Shown one piece after another: positions 56,801 through 62,116 of a DNA stretch of 64,000 nt. The stretch lies in NCBI RefSeq assembly GCF_902806685.2, contig NC_048560.1, positions 3,326,492 through 3,390,491 on the forward strand, written 5' to 3'. This DNA comes from Maniola hyperantus (Eukaryota; Arthropoda; Insecta; Lepidoptera; Nymphalidae). The notes under the pieces are model-generated. The model ran no database searches. It was given only the letters and a program-made list of their open reading frames with translations, and was not told the DNA's origin. The position numbers and the translations under genes were made by a program. Each line of letters opens with the position of its first letter. The stretch's first letter is position 1.

Positions 56801-57627
56801 TAAATTGTGGTTATGAACAAATATTGCTATTTTCAACTTTCAAAGTAAGATTACTATACCAAGTGGGGTATCATAATAAAAGGGCTTTATTTGTACATTC
56901 TAAAACCAATTTGATTTATTTTTAGGCATAATAGTTTTTGATTTATGGTGCAAAATGTCGATAAAATACGATTGTAGTACGGAACCCTCAGTACGCGAGT
57001 CTGACTCGCACTTGGCCGGTTTTTTTTATTCAGACACAAGTTAACCCTGGATTGTAATCTCACCTGGTGGTAAGTGATGATGCAGTCTACGATGGAAGCG
57101 GGCTAACCTGGAAGGGGTATAGCAGTTTTTATTAAACTTATTTTTATGCATAAAAGTTTTTGATTTATCGTGCAAAATGTGGGAAAATAATACGACTGTA
57201 GTACGGAACTCTCGGTGCGCAAGTCAGACTCGCACTTGGCCGGTTTTTAATATTATTAAAGATTAACTGACTCTCTCTTTTTATAATATACCTACCAGCA
57301 GATACCCGGGGTGTGTTAATACGCCAAAAAAGAATGTGCTTAATGCATTGTTTTAGTGGTCTAAAACCATCTTCGCATTATTGACTTTCTAATGAAAATG
57401 GTTTGAGGCAGATCGGTTGGATTATTTCAGTCTATAACACGTGCATAAGTAGAAATGTTTTTTGCGTTTTATATAGACTAGACATAGATATATCTGATAG
57501 ATGTTTTATGTTAAACAGATCAACACTTCGTCTCCGTCCAAGAAGGCACCACCACGACCAGACGTACACGTGTCAAGCTCAGAACACTGCCGATAGAGCC
57601 TATAGATCAGCTACTGTCAAACTAAAG
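35528..57627 (+). CDS. rst: irreC-roughest/kirre-like Ig adhesion protein, 5' part (6 exons)
   Basis: The six exons (35528-35869, 46608-46758, 47758-47838, 54261-54412, 55524-55615, 57519-57627) total 927 nt, or 309 codons, with GT/AG borders and matching phases (0,1,1,0,2,0). The product has a hydrophobic signal region and Ig domain 1 with Cys at CRVV and YQCQV. Ig domain 2 has Cys at LECVS and YTCQAQN. Segments such as VVGSRVTLPC, QWTKDDFGLGT, CVSVGGKPAAEITW and CQAQNTADR.YRSA are characteristic of Drosophila Roughest and Kirre. These are homophilic/heterophilic adhesion receptors used in myoblast fusion, eye patterning and axon guidance. The family has five Ig domains, a transmembrane helix and a cytoplasmic tail, so about two thirds of the protein lies past the window. 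GDYSLDI and ECVSVGGKP lean towards Roughest, but the paralogue is not settled. Confidence 0.93.
35894..36068 (+). mobile_element. MITE copy 2, 24 bp after the exon 1 donor
   Basis: Inverted ends of 28 bp are CTACAGTTCTTGCAATTCAC GAAGGCGA and the exact complement, for 175 bp in total. The inside carries GTGTGCGTGCATGTCGGACC AATCAGTCG, which pairs with copy 1 across exon 1. No clear target duplication. Confidence 0.9.
36088..36305 (-). pseudogene. LINE reverse-transcriptase ORF C-terminus, minus strand
   Basis: Reading down from about 36290, the frame gives LRHERYELLQLIVMGKVAGR, RGMWLRNIREWTGIARAAEI and FRLAKNRVEYSKLIANLR, with stop TAG at 36101-36103. The WLRNIREWTG and LIANLR motifs mark the end of a non-LTR retrotransposon polyprotein. 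Only the 3' end inserted, in intron 1. Confidence 0.85.
36328..36757 (+). mobile_element. Family A, near full length (intron 1)
   Basis: GAGTTCCGTACCTCAAAAGG to GACTCGCACTTGGCCGGTTT plus T's, with a CTGT microsatellite at 36378-36401. The open frames around it are produced by the repeat. Confidence 0.9.
36758..37345. other. Intron 1, no repeat or exon recognised
   Basis: Only a short CTGACTGACTGATCTATCAA scrap of family F at 36917-36936. The rest is AT-rich. Confidence 0.5.
37351..37448 (+). mobile_element. SINE-C tail
   Basis: CATGCCCTTCCAGGTTAGCC, CTTAGACTGCATCGTCACTT and AGTCAAGGGCTAACTGGTAT. The head is missing. Confidence 0.75.
37600..38370 (-). mobile_element. Nested repeats: family A-like, family G piece, SINE-D
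   Basis: A family A-like element on the minus strand starts at 37605 (CCCGGACAAGTATGAGCTGA) and ends near 38370 (CAGACGGACAGACAGGCAGA, then GTACGGAACTCTAAAA). Inside lie a family G 3' part at 37840-37930 (GGTCGATCCGTTGTTCCGCT, TTTCGTATTTATAAT) and SINE-D at 38045-38220 (+). The SINE-D keeps GGCTCAAACCCCGCCCGTTG. Confidence 0.6.
38690..38890 (-). repeat. Reverse relative of the 34651 duplication, hairpin end
   Basis: On the minus strand it reads GAGCCAGCGCGTGCCAGGCC and TTATAAAATAAC-like sequence. One end is a strong hairpin, TGCCAGACACCCTTAAA paired with TTTAAGGGCGTCTGGCA around a short loop (38697-38739). The type of element is unknown. Confidence 0.6.
39140..39600. mobile_element. Two family G pieces in opposite orientation
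   Basis: At 39140-39248 (+) the piece ends TCCACGCGGACAAAGTCACG and CATCTAG. At 39443-39600 (-) it begins CTAGATGATACCCGCGACTT. About 195 bp of AT-rich sequence separates them. Confidence 0.7.
39958..40290 (+). mobile_element. Family A split by a reverse LINE tail
   Basis: The family A 5' end (AGGGTTCCGTACCTCAAAAG) reaches CACTTTGTT at 40012. Then seven TTCAA repeats and TTTATTGCGAATATGGGTAA follow. Read in reverse this is a polyadenylated LINE 3' end with a GAATT microsatellite tail (40013-40195). Family A resumes CTGTCTGTCTGTCTGTCAAG at 40207. Confidence 0.75.
40310..40617 (+). mobile_element. SINE-C, full length with small deletion
   Basis: CTGACGACCTTCTTGGCGCA, a B box GGTTCGATACC, then a deletion to GGTGGGAGGCTTCGGC, and the normal tail to GGTAACTTGTATCTTAA. 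Confidence 0.85.
40618..41615. other. Intron 1, first half of a direct repeat
   Basis: 41408-41522 (TTTGATTTTTGGTCGGTC, TAATTGAGCTGGTTAAGGAA) recurs at 42233-42344. The rest holds no recognised element or exon. Confidence 0.5.
41618..42188 (-). mobile_element. Family A with SINE-D inserted, minus strand
   Basis: It begins ACCGACCAAGTGCGAGTCAA. At 41697-41876 SINE-D (-) interrupts after TTTTTCCACATTTTGCACG. Family A continues with CTCAAAAACTATGATTTATA to ACAGACAGACAGACAACAAA GTGA. The last 30 bases (the GGTTCCGT end) are absent. Confidence 0.85.
42451..42782. mobile_element. 332-bp foldback element, ~85-bp arms
   Basis: CAATGAACCAAAAGCTTAAT through CAGGTCGAATCTGTATGGTG and CAACATGCAGCATGCGAAAT pairs with the right end ...GGTTCATTG. 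The middle contains CCTGAGGATGCTCCGGTGTC GGGGCGAAACG. No target duplication is clear. Confidence 0.9.
42890..43272 (+). mobile_element. F/H hybrid element carrying a SINE-B
   Basis: CTGACTGACTGATCTATCAA CGCACAGC starts the copy. SINE-B lies at 43068-43230 (GTGATAGCCTAGTGGTTAGG, GGTTCGATCCC). The F end GTGTAGTCCACGTGGATGAA GTC...CATAAGCTAG resumes at 43235. The SINE is 3'-truncated. Confidence 0.75.
43548..43815 (+). mobile_element. SINE-B, cut off near its 3' end
   Basis: GTGATGGCCTAGTACTTAGG, B box GGTTCGATCCC, GGAAAACATCGTGAGGAAAC and CTCACTCTGAGAGGAGACCC. At 43816 the sequence switches to the GC-rich repeat, so the GATG tail is missing. Confidence 0.88.
43816..44343 (-). repeat. GC-rich dispersed repeat, opposite to 15770
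   Basis: GAGCAAGTACCGAATGGGCG, GGTGTGGCCATGGGAGGTGG and CCGTAT-like GATCTCCCAT segments match 15770-16010 reversed. The later part (44120-44340, CAGAAAGGAGAGAGTGACTA) recurs at 44650-44840. Open frames on both strands are by-products of the GC-rich repeat. Confidence 0.7.
45031..45402. mobile_element. 372-bp MITE, ends CAGGGTGTAACCAGAACGC
   Basis: The left CAGGGTGTAACCAGAACGCT AGC and right GCTAGCGTTCTGGTTACGCC CTG are complements over 25-30 bp, next to TA-rich flanks. The core CAATCCAATACCAATAACCA recurs at 47380, 49150 and 51560, and reversed at 46380. The TA context suggests Tc1/mariner type, as inference. Confidence 0.85.
45812..45945 (+). mobile_element. Family I insertion with perfect 11-bp target duplication
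   Basis: ATAATTATTAT lies at 45801-45811 and 45946-45956. The unoccupied sequence is preserved in the left arm of the inverted repeat (44360-44380), so the insertion is directly demonstrated. The element contains GTAGTCGACGTTAGCCCGAC and GAACCCATCCGGGGTCC. Other copies are at 56095-56225 and 59746-59825. Confidence 0.92.
46255..46460 (-). mobile_element. CAGGGTGTAACC MITE, truncated
   Basis: The right end TTTTTGCTAGCGTTCTGGTT ACACCCTG is at 46427-46455, with TGGTTATTAGTATTG and GAGGCAAATGG in the body. The other end is missing. Confidence 0.75.
46608..46758 (+). CDS. rst: rst exon 2: first half of Ig domain 1
   Basis: The acceptor TTTTCTTTTTGTTACAG ends at 46607. The exon reads SAVVGSRVTLPCRVVHKAGQ and LQWTKDDFGLG, then GYERYKMIGSDEE. 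It supplies the first Ig cysteine (LPC) and the core tryptophan (QW). It ends phase 1 at GAAG|GTAAGG. The open frame runs without a stop from 46509 through the donor into the LINE to 47015, an accident of retrotransposition that could mislead ORF callers. Confidence 0.95.
46768..47090 (+). pseudogene. Jockey/CR1-like LINE 3' end right after exon 2
   Basis: The frame encodes ELFNLVPPSPFYYRTARHRQ, RIRTKRCASSFLIRTAKIWN and YNMGTFKSRVNRHLLDKRTP S, with a stop at 47013-47015. This is the last ~80 residues of a LINE ORF2. The 3' tail (TAGGCTGCATCATC, GATTGCAGCGAAGCGCTAG) and 12 A's at 47079-47090 follow. Homology starts within about 10 bp of the exon 2 donor. Confidence 0.9.
47105..47320 (+). mobile_element. 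Family G, near full length
   Basis: ATATTATAAATGCGAAAATA TGTCTG to TCCACGCGGACGAACATCCG AGCATCATCTAG. Two bases in the terminal hairpin are changed. Confidence 0.8.
47335..47600 (+). mobile_element. CAGGGTGTAACC MITE, left part
   Basis: CTCTAGCAAAAACTTAGGGC, CACAATCCAATGCCAATAAC and GTCAGTCAGATGTTTTATTT match 45045-45290. Both ends are lost. Confidence 0.7.
47758..47838 (+). CDS. rst: rst exon 3: second half of Ig domain 1
   Basis: The acceptor CTTTGTTCCAG ends at 47757. With the split Gly codon the exon reads GDYSLDIRDVSIDDDALYQC QVSTGPR. This gives the DxAxYxC motif with the second Ig1 cysteine. It is 81 nt, phase 1 to phase 1, with donor AGAG|GTAAGA at 47838/47839. Confidence 0.95.
48101..48538 (+). 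mobile_element. Family A, full-length reference copy
   Basis: Both ends are intact: TTTTTAGGGTTCCGTACCTC at the left and GCACTTGGCCGGTTTTATTT at the right. The CTGT microsatellite is at 48160-48183. Flanking T's fit insertion between two T residues. Confidence 0.92.
48539..48985. other. Intron 3, no element or exon recognised
   Basis: AT-rich sequence with a short GC-richer part near 48840-48920. The minus-strand 77-codon ORF has no family resemblance. Confidence 0.45.
48990..49475 (+). mobile_element. LINE tail followed by CAGGGTGTAACC MITE
   Basis: The LINE tail is at 48990-49110 (AAGACAAGAGTGAATAGGCA, TTTTCTAGGCAAGCGCGCTC). The MITE at 49115-49475 has CACAATCCAATACCAATAAC in the body and ends TTGCCAGCGTTCTAATTACA CCCTG. 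Its left terminus is missing. Confidence 0.75.
49476..50140. other. Intron 3, nothing recognised
   Basis: A GC-richer patch lies near 49515-49560 (CACGCCAGCGCAGCGTGGAC). No exon, inverted repeat or known family is clear. Confidence 0.45.
50144..50515. mobile_element. Family F (-) joined to SINE-B tail with a nested element
   Basis: F runs 50144-50250 (CTAGCTTATGCTCACGACTT to GCATACGTCAGG). SINE-B body and tail follow at 50255-50515 (CCTTCTCACTCTGAGAGGGG, GTAGTGAGCCGGTGATGGGT, CATGATGATGATGA), split by the element at 50290-50464. Confidence 0.8.
50290..50464. mobile_element. 175-bp non-autonomous element, 6-bp target duplication
   Basis: CCCGTG lies at 50284-50289 and 50465-50470, and the SINE-B consensus reads through once without the insert. 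The ends GCCCTACCGCAGCTG and GACAATCGCCCTC are not a long inverted repeat. Internal GATTGGTTAGTGCTCGC and CAGCCAATCAGAAC partly pair. Superfamily not assigned. Confidence 0.8.
50820..50880 (+). repeat. GTCC/GTCT microsatellite
   Basis: CCGTCCATCCATCCGTCCGT and related units to GTCTGTCTGTCAGCGGGCC. It probably belongs to a family A-like element, whose other parts are not clear here. Confidence 0.7.
50937..51154 (+). mobile_element. Family F Helitron-like element
   Basis: TCTAAATATATAAAATG, ACTG repeats and the core CTACTGAACGGATCAGGCTG. The end GTCGCGGGCATAAGCTA TT has CTAG changed to CTAT. Confidence 0.8.
51510..51700 (+). mobile_element. CAGGGTGTAACC MITE, left half
   Basis: ACAGGATGTAACCAGAATGC TAAC, then CACAATCCAATACCAATAAC and TCAATGCTCCACCTACGACG. 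The right half is missing. Confidence 0.8.
51790..52003 (+). mobile_element. Family G, full length
   Basis: ATTATAAATGCGAAAGTGTG through GTCGCAGCGGTGCAACGGAT TG and TTTTATCCCGGAAAATCAAA G to TCCACGCGGACAAAGTCGCG GGCATCAGCTAG. A good reference copy. Confidence 0.88.
52240..52640 (+). mobile_element. Possible solo LTR
   Basis: It has a TGTTGGCAACCC start-like sequence at 52249, a TATA-like GTATAAATATCGACTCGACC at 52348 and an AATAAA at 52580 followed by CTTCAGCATTACA. This order is what an LTR promoter and R region would give. No target duplication was found, and no second LTR or internal coding part is in the window. Confidence 0.3.
52975..53268. mobile_element. 294-bp foldback, PIF/Harbinger-like (TTA target)
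   Basis: The arms start AGGTATG and CATACCT and run about 115 bp with few mismatches. Shared words in complement include CGAACCACGCTGCACGCAG and CAGTCCTGTCGCGGCACTAC. TTA lies directly outside at 52972-52974 and 53269-53271. A second inner palindrome (ATTCCGAGCTACGCAGCAA) forms the loop. Confidence 0.9.
53269..53565. other. Intron 3, nothing recognised
   Basis: A 65-codon ORF starting near the MITE edge has no family resemblance. Confidence 0.45.
53566..53890 (+). mobile_element. LINE 3' UTR with ATAA tail
   Basis: An AT-rich 3' UTR ends TGGTCCATTTATAGCTGAAA CCTGTTTTGTGTGCC and an AATAATAATAAAAT tail. The same end is reversed at 24251-24335. Confidence 0.6.
54003..54230. mobile_element. SINE-B head (+) with GAAA insert, then SINE-B head (-)
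   Basis: GTGATAGCCTCGTTGTTAG is interrupted at 54026-54113 by a GAAA-headed 88-bp repeat with target duplication GTTAG (54021-54025, 54114-54118). The head resumes GGACATCTGTCTTCT. It switches to the opposite strand (GGTGCGTACCCGGGATCGAA to CACTAGGCTATCACGGCTCC). This lies only about 30 bp before exon 4. Confidence 0.75.
54261..54412 (+). CDS. rst: rst exon 4: end of Ig1, start of Ig2
   Basis: The acceptor TTCTTTTTTTTTGGTCCTAG ends at 54260. The exon reads (G)EAAIRSKSARLTVLVPPE, then PPKITKGPVLEAVEDSEVML and ECVSVGGKPAAE. It holds the inter-domain VLVPPEPP linker and the first Ig2 cysteine. It is 152 nt, phase 1 in and phase 0 out, with donor GAA|GTAAGT. Confidence 0.95.
54485..55046 (-). 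pseudogene. LINE ORF2 C-terminal fragment in intron 4
   Basis: On the minus strand 55046-54669 encodes WRRMLGVSWTEFRTNISILQ, IVQSRILKFFGHVSRRESDS and RGRGRSPMRWTDQIKSAVGG. This is the conserved C-terminal part of a non-LTR retrotransposon ORF. It ends in a 3' UTR meeting a family G scrap at 54485-54545 (ATTATAAATGCGAAAGTGTG). A short RTE piece (AAGCGAAATGGAAATGGGCC) follows at 55048-55080. Confidence 0.88.
55250..55482 (+). mobile_element. Family K fragment
   Basis: AGTCACCTGATGTTAAGTGA, GAGGAACTGCCGATTCGTTG and GTGTGCGTGGAAAGAGG. It ends about 40 bp before exon 5. Confidence 0.75.
55524..55615 (+). CDS. rst: rst exon 5: middle of Ig domain 2
   Basis: The acceptor AAATTGTTTGCAG ends at 55523. 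The exon reads ITWVDSDGGVLSQGVTYTAE QMSDGRRFIA, with the Ig2 tryptophan in ITW. It is 92 nt, phase 0 in and phase 2 out, with donor GCTCG|GTAAGT. Confidence 0.94.
55690..55895 (-). mobile_element. SINE-B body, minus strand
   Basis: CATCATTTTGATCAACACTT CACCGGCC, GAGCACTGGTCCTCTCTCAA and GTTTCCTCACGATTAACCG. The tRNA head is missing. Confidence 0.7.
56095..56365. mobile_element. Family I copy and ACAGGTCGA MITE
   Basis: Family I spans 56095-56225 (TATCTGTCCCGGCTTACTCA, GTAGTCGACGTTAGCCCGAC). The GC-rich MITE spans 56245-56365 (GACAGGTAGAGATGGCAATC to GATTGCCATTTT) and matches 11002-11155, with the right end degraded. Confidence 0.75.
56366..56790. other. Intron 5, nothing recognised
   Basis: AT-rich sequence with no exon or known repeat. 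Confidence 0.5.
56794..57250 (+). mobile_element. Family A 3' halves with SINE-C tail (-) between
   Basis: Family A 3' half spans 56794-57030 (ACCAAGTGGGGTATCATAAT to CTCGCACTTGGCCGGTTTTT). A reversed SINE-C tail spans 57040-57135 (CTGGTGGTAAGTGATGATGC AG). A second family A 3' end spans 57140-57250. Confidence 0.8.
57519..57627 (+). CDS. rst: rst exon 6: end of Ig domain 2
   Basis: The acceptor TTTTATGTTAAACAG ends at 57518. The exon reads (R)STLRLRPRRHHHDQTYTC, QAQNTADRAYRSATVKLK. TYTC supplies the second Ig2 cysteine and QAQNTADR is highly conserved in the family. It is 109 nt, phase 2 in and phase 0 out, with donor AAG|GTAATT. The next expected residues (family V.YAPKV) were not found downstream in the window. 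Confidence 0.95.
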
Positions 57628-57654
57628 GTAATTACTAATTTTATATTTTGGTAG

Positions 57655-57905
57655 ACGAAGCATGCTCGCTAACTATGGGCCTCTTAAGAAAGCTAACTCA
57701 CCAAGCGAGAAATGGAAAGAGCTATGCTTGAAGTTTTACATGATCAAATTAGAAATGAGGAGATCCATAGGAGAACCAGAGTAACCAACATAGCTCAGCG
57801 GGTTGCGAAGCTGAAGTGGCAATGGTCAGGCCATATAGTTCGAAAAACCGATAGACGTTGGGATCCCAAGGTGCTGGAATGGCGACTTCGAACTGGAAAT
57901 AGCAT
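57655..57905 (+). pseudogene. RTE LINE fragment
   Basis: GCTCGCTAACTATGGGCC begins the piece. The frame from 57712 gives VLHDQIRNEEIHRRTRVTNI AQRVAKLKWQWSG and RRWDPKVLEWRLRTGN. It ends abruptly and lies about 30 bp after exon 6. Confidence 0.85.
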
Positions 57906-58615
57906 TCAAGTCCTCAAGTTTAAAGTTTTTTGTTGATAAAATAACAATAGTTAAAAATACTACAAACTTATAAATAGACCAAGAGATAAAAATGCATAAA
58001 ATTATAAAATAGATTATTCGCAACCTCAACAGATTACAAATGCAAACCGACTATCAAAAAGCGTAATTTTTTTACCTACTTTGAATAAACGTTTTGACTT
58101 TTTGACTTTTGATTATATTTCCTTATTAGAAATTTCCCTTGAAAATTAAAAGTTCATCCTTTATTTTGCCATAGTAAGCCCTCGCTATAGTCGCTCAACG
58201 TTGACATAAAATAAATGAAATATAAAACAAAGACTTTCGCCGCGAAAATTGGATGTGTAATCCTGCTTGCGGCTGTGGCTTATTGACGTCATTCTTTTCT
58301 AAGATATTTTCCAAGTTATTTTTGATATTTCTAAGTTTGTCGGCAGCTTATACACCACCATTATTCGAGCTGAAATATTGAATTGTGTGTCAGTTATGAA
58401 AACAATTTTGATACCTGGTTTGCTAAAATCTTAAAATCTTTAACTATGACAAAGGAAATCGTTTGTCTCATTCAGCTCTATGTCATAAGCTGTTATAAGG
58501 CTCAGTTTTGAAGATTGAAATCAGTATCAGATATTAGTATAGACTATCCTGTGTCTAATAAGTAGACTGCCCGTTGCTGCCCGTCCAGCCGTCCGTCCGT
58601 CTGTCTTTTTTTAAT
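57906..58615. other. Intron 6, LINE-like tail, otherwise nothing
   Basis: TTTGAATAAACGTTTTGACT TTTTGACTTTTGA at 58080-58115 looks like a LINE 3' terminus. No exon seen. Confidence 0.45.
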
Positions 58616-58619
58616 TCAT

Positions 58620-58725
58620 AGGCTAGCGCAAGAATGCAATCTGACCTACTGGCAAGTGGCAGCCTAAGATGGAGTACTCTTGTCTAGAAGATTCACTCTT
58701 GAATTGAAGGTACCCTTATTAAAAC
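58620..58725 (-). mobile_element. Jockey/CR1-like LINE tail, minus strand
   Basis: AGGCTAGCGCAAGAATGCAA TCTGACC, AGCCTAAGATGGAGTACTCT TGTCTAGAAG and TTCACTCTTGAATTGAAGGT ACC are the reverse of 46965-47070. Confidence 0.75.
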
Positions 58726-59448
58726 ATAATAGGTAGGTAGAGAGTTACAATTTTCACGGATTACGTGTAGGTGTATTTCATGGCCGCTCTAACAACGAAT
58801 AATAAAAATTTCGAATTCGGTATGGTAAAAAAATAAAAAGTATTTCTTGTACCTACTGTGGTACGGTACCTTTCGTGTGCGAGTCCGAAGCGCACTTTAC
58901 CGGTTTTTTTCTCCTCGGATATTTACGGATATCGGGCACATCATTTCAAAGACAACAGTCCTAATTAAGATGAGACGTAAAGCGTAGGCCATAAAAACAA
59001 ATACTCGCAACCTGCACCGATAGCAATATAAAATCGAATGAGACAAAATAAAAGTGTGCCGGGTTGCACACATAAATTACTCCTTAAGCCAAAGCCACCA
59101 ATAAACGGATAAAGGAAAAACGTAACGAAATATAGAAACAGAAGGAAGAAAAACCTGCCCGCAAATTTTGTCTTTCCCGTGAATTTTCGCCGAATAGTCG
59201 AACTGTGTCCAGTATAAACTGGCCTACGAATATCGTACAGGCGGTCACAAGAAATGCTTCATCGTCATCATCGTCAATTTGGTAGAAACTTATTTGTAGA
59301 GATTTTCAGACACGTCATGGTCTTGCGTTGCTTATATAACTGCCAGCAGCGGGTTGATTCATTAATTCATTGTTCAACACTGAATGATAGCCACCGAGCT
59401 CATACGACATTGGTTGGTACTTGGTACTACATTGCCGCTTCACAATCT
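58726..59448. other. Intron 6, worn family A-like end, otherwise nothing
   Basis: GTGTGCGAGTCCGAAGCGCA CTTTACCGGTTTTTTT at 58877-58912 is a diverged family A 3' end. The 78-codon ORF from 59254 has no recognisable domain. Confidence 0.45.
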
Positions 59449-59449
59449 T

Positions 59450-59825
59450 CTATCTATATATATAAAAAATTCAAAGTCCTGACTGACTGACATATATATC
59501 AACGCACAGCCTAAACCGCTGATCCTAAAGACATGAAATTTGGAGGGTCTATTTTTTGTAAGGAGTAGGTATCCACTAAGAAAGGATTTTTCGAAATTCC
59601 ACCCCTAAGTGGGTTAAATGGGGGGGGAGGAAGTTTGTATGAAAGTCCGTCGTTTTTCAAGTTATTTGCATGAAGATTGGTATTGGGGTTTTCTATCACA
59701 AATTAAGAAATACGTGTTTCAGGAAGCCCCCCCCCCCCCCCCAATAAAGATGGTCCCGGCTGTATCACGTGGTAAGTCGACGTAAGCCCGACTAGTTTTA
59801 AACCCATCCGGGGTCCTTTTCACAC
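59450..59825 (+). mobile_element. Family H 5' half, C tract, family I piece
   Basis: TCTATCTATATATATAAAAA starts a family H copy that runs to a pure run of 16 C's at 59727-59742. Family I follows at 59746-59825 (GTCCCGGCTGTATCACGTGG, GACGTAAGCCCGACTAGTTT). Confidence 0.7.
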
Positions 59826-59921
59826 TCTAGCACCATTTCGCCCTAAATGTCTATCGGTTCGTCAAACTGCCGATATCAACATAAAAGGAATTTAGACCCT
59901 AGAGAATTACTATATGTAATA

Positions 59922-60350
59922 CTAGCTGATGCCCGCGACTTAGTCCGCGTGGATTTAGATTTTTGAAAATCCCGTGGGAACTTTTTGATTTTCCGGGATA
60001 AAAGTAGCCTGTAACGCCTGTAACGCTCTAGGTCTTTAATTACACCCATGGTATTTATATTATATAAGATAATGTAATATTATACATAAAAAAATAGCAT
60101 GTAACACATAATAATGAATGACAAGCTTTAAAAAAACATAGCTGTTCAGTCTCGTCCAACAAAGCAAGGCAAAATAAAACGAAAGCAAGCCATGTCAGCT
60201 ATAAAAGGTCTCCGATCATCATGTTGGAGGACAAAAAAGCGGACACACAAAAAAAAATTACACCCATGGAAAAAATCACGTCGATCGTTGCTCTGTTGCG
60301 ACGTGAATGAAGTACTGCAGTCTCGTACTTGTATCTGAATAAAAAAAAAC
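59922..60350 (-). mobile_element. Family G split by a retrocopy
   Basis: CTAGCTGATGCCCGCGACTT reaches ACACCCATGG at 60051, and after the insert AAAAAATCACGTCGATCGTT G continues to about 60310. A family A end on the minus strand (CCGGCCAAGTGCGAGTCAGA) follows at 60349-60370. Confidence 0.8.
60052..60255 (+). mobile_element. 204-bp retrocopy of unknown parent
   Basis: A 14-bp target duplication AATTACACCCATGG lies at 60038-60051 and 60256-60269, and the insert ends in an A run. These are marks of LINE-driven retroposition. The insert (GTTCAGTCTCGTCCAACAAA, GGTCTCCGATCATCATGTTG) matches no other family here and has no B box, so the parent RNA is unknown. Confidence 0.8.
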
Positions 60351-60734
60351 CGGCCAAGTGCGAGTCAGACTAAGTAAAAGAAAAAAGACCAACAGTGGAC
60401 AATGATGATAGAAGTGGTTAACGTGCCGTTTCACATCCAGTGTGATGTTTTACAAGGCTCACAACTTCCAGACTTGCGGCAATTTAGTACCGCGTCGAAA
60501 AATAGGGTGGGCCGCTGAAATTTGGTCGTGGTTTTATACTGGTAAAGTGAAAATAAGAAGGCAATGTAAGGCTCTAATTTTGCAACTACCCTCGGGAAGT
60601 GTCGGCAAAGCCTGTATTACGTTAGACGAAACTTTTTAAATGTTCAAATTCCGTTTTCTATTTGCTAGTAAAGTTTTAGATGGACTTATGTATTACGTTA
60701 CGAGTATGCACAATTTCGAGAAAGAGGTCAACCG

Positions 60735-60950
60735 CTGAATCTAACTCGACTGGGCAGCGTTCAGGAAGCTTCGAGATGTCTTCTTGTCCAAAATTCCTCA
60801 GTGCTTGAAGACCAAAGTTTTAGAACAGTGCGTGTTGCCAGTAATGACATGGATCCGAAACATGGTCGCTAACTATGGGCCCCATAAGAAAGCTCAGAGT
60901 CACTCCGCACGAACATCCGCACTATCTCGCTCCGGGTTTTATATATATTA
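60735..60950 (+). pseudogene. RTE LINE fragment
   Basis: The frame gives AAFRKLRDVFLSKIPQCLKT KVLEQCVLPVMT, the segment just upstream of that seen at 57655. It then jumps to GCTAACTATGGGCCCCATAA. Truncated at both ends. Confidence 0.8.
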
Positions 60951-60952
60951 AA

Positions 60953-61087
60953 CTAGCTTATGCTCGCAACTTCGTCCGCGTGGACTTCAAAAATTTCAAA
61001 CTCTATTTCACCCCCTTAGAGGTTGAATTTTGCTGTGTGGGTGTGCGGGGCGTCCCCACACTGATTGTCATGTCGACCTGTCACGAA
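60953..61087 (-). mobile_element. Family F end joined to ACAGGTCGA MITE end
   Basis: CTAGCTTATGCTCGCAACTT to TAGAGGTTGAATTTT (60953-61030), then TGTGCGGGGCGTCCCC and GATTGTCATGTCGACCTGTC (61033-61087). Confidence 0.7.
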
Positions 61088-61850
61088 CTTTACTACTATT
61101 ATGGTAAAATTTGCATTAGGTCGCCTATTTTCATTATTTTTGCATTTTAAAGGAAGTTGGCGTAGGATACCTGATCATGTAGAATGCTACGTATGCTTCT
61201 AGTTGTGGTTGACCACAGAGCTCAAAATAGGTTCAGAATAGAAGCGAATAAGCGTTAGCTTCTCTGTCTGTGGATGTCTAGGAAGACATCAGTAATGTTC
61301 ATGGAACTATGGGTCAGCTTAGCTTGTAGAAGAATAATAATTAGTTAGGTCGTGACAAACTGACACACTTTTGCATTTATAATATAAGTCTGAAGCTTTG
61401 CCTTACTAAAATTGGCGACGCACTGTGGCTAGTTTTACTATACACAATTACAAAACTAACTTAAATTGAAAGGTTTAAAATATTTACTTAATGCTATCCT
61501 TTTCCGCATATTGAAGCCTGCCATTTAAATTAAGTTTTAGTTATTAAGTTAGATATATTATTATACATTGTGTAGAACGGTCACTAACTAAACAGTCTCA
61601 GCATTACATTCAGCAAGTACTATTTCTATTATGTTATTTTCAATTCTGTGTGGTTGACCCCGGGAATTTCCCTTTCAAATAATCCTTTTTGAATTACTTA
61701 CATTTGAATAAACTTTGTTTTGCTGATTTATCGTTTTAAACTGGTTTTAGTTGTTGCTAAAATATGTTGAAGTTTTACAACGCAAGAACTTTTATGGTGG
61801 GAAAGCTTATGTTTATAAAAGTTATTCTATTTAGTTATCAATAGAGTCAA
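61088..61850. other. Intron 6, nothing recognised
   Basis: AT-rich sequence without a supported exon or repeat. Confidence 0.5.
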
Positions 61851-61882
61851 AAGACTAGCTGATCCACCCCAGCTTCGCCTTT

Positions 61883-62116
61883 CATCCCTTATGAGAGCAG
61901 TTCATGCGATCCGAGTCCGTGAAAATACGGATATAAAAAACTCGGACCGAACTCGGATATTGTTTACGCACTAATCCGATCTCTGATTCAAATCCAAGCT
62001 ATTCAGTGGACATGTTTGACATAATATGTACATCATATGTACGATTTGAATCCGAGGCACATCCGAGACATTTTCACGGATGACGGAGAGTACTCGGATC
62101 GCCGTAAGGGATGAAA
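61883..62116. mobile_element. 234-bp MITE, ends CATCCCTTA
   Basis: CATCCCTTATGAGAGCAG and the complement at 62100-62116 share about 9-12 bp. Inner GCGATCCGAGT and TCCGTGAAAAT pair with ACTCGGATCGC and ATTTTCACGGA. It carries many CTCGGAT motifs. No clear target duplication. Confidence 0.75.
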
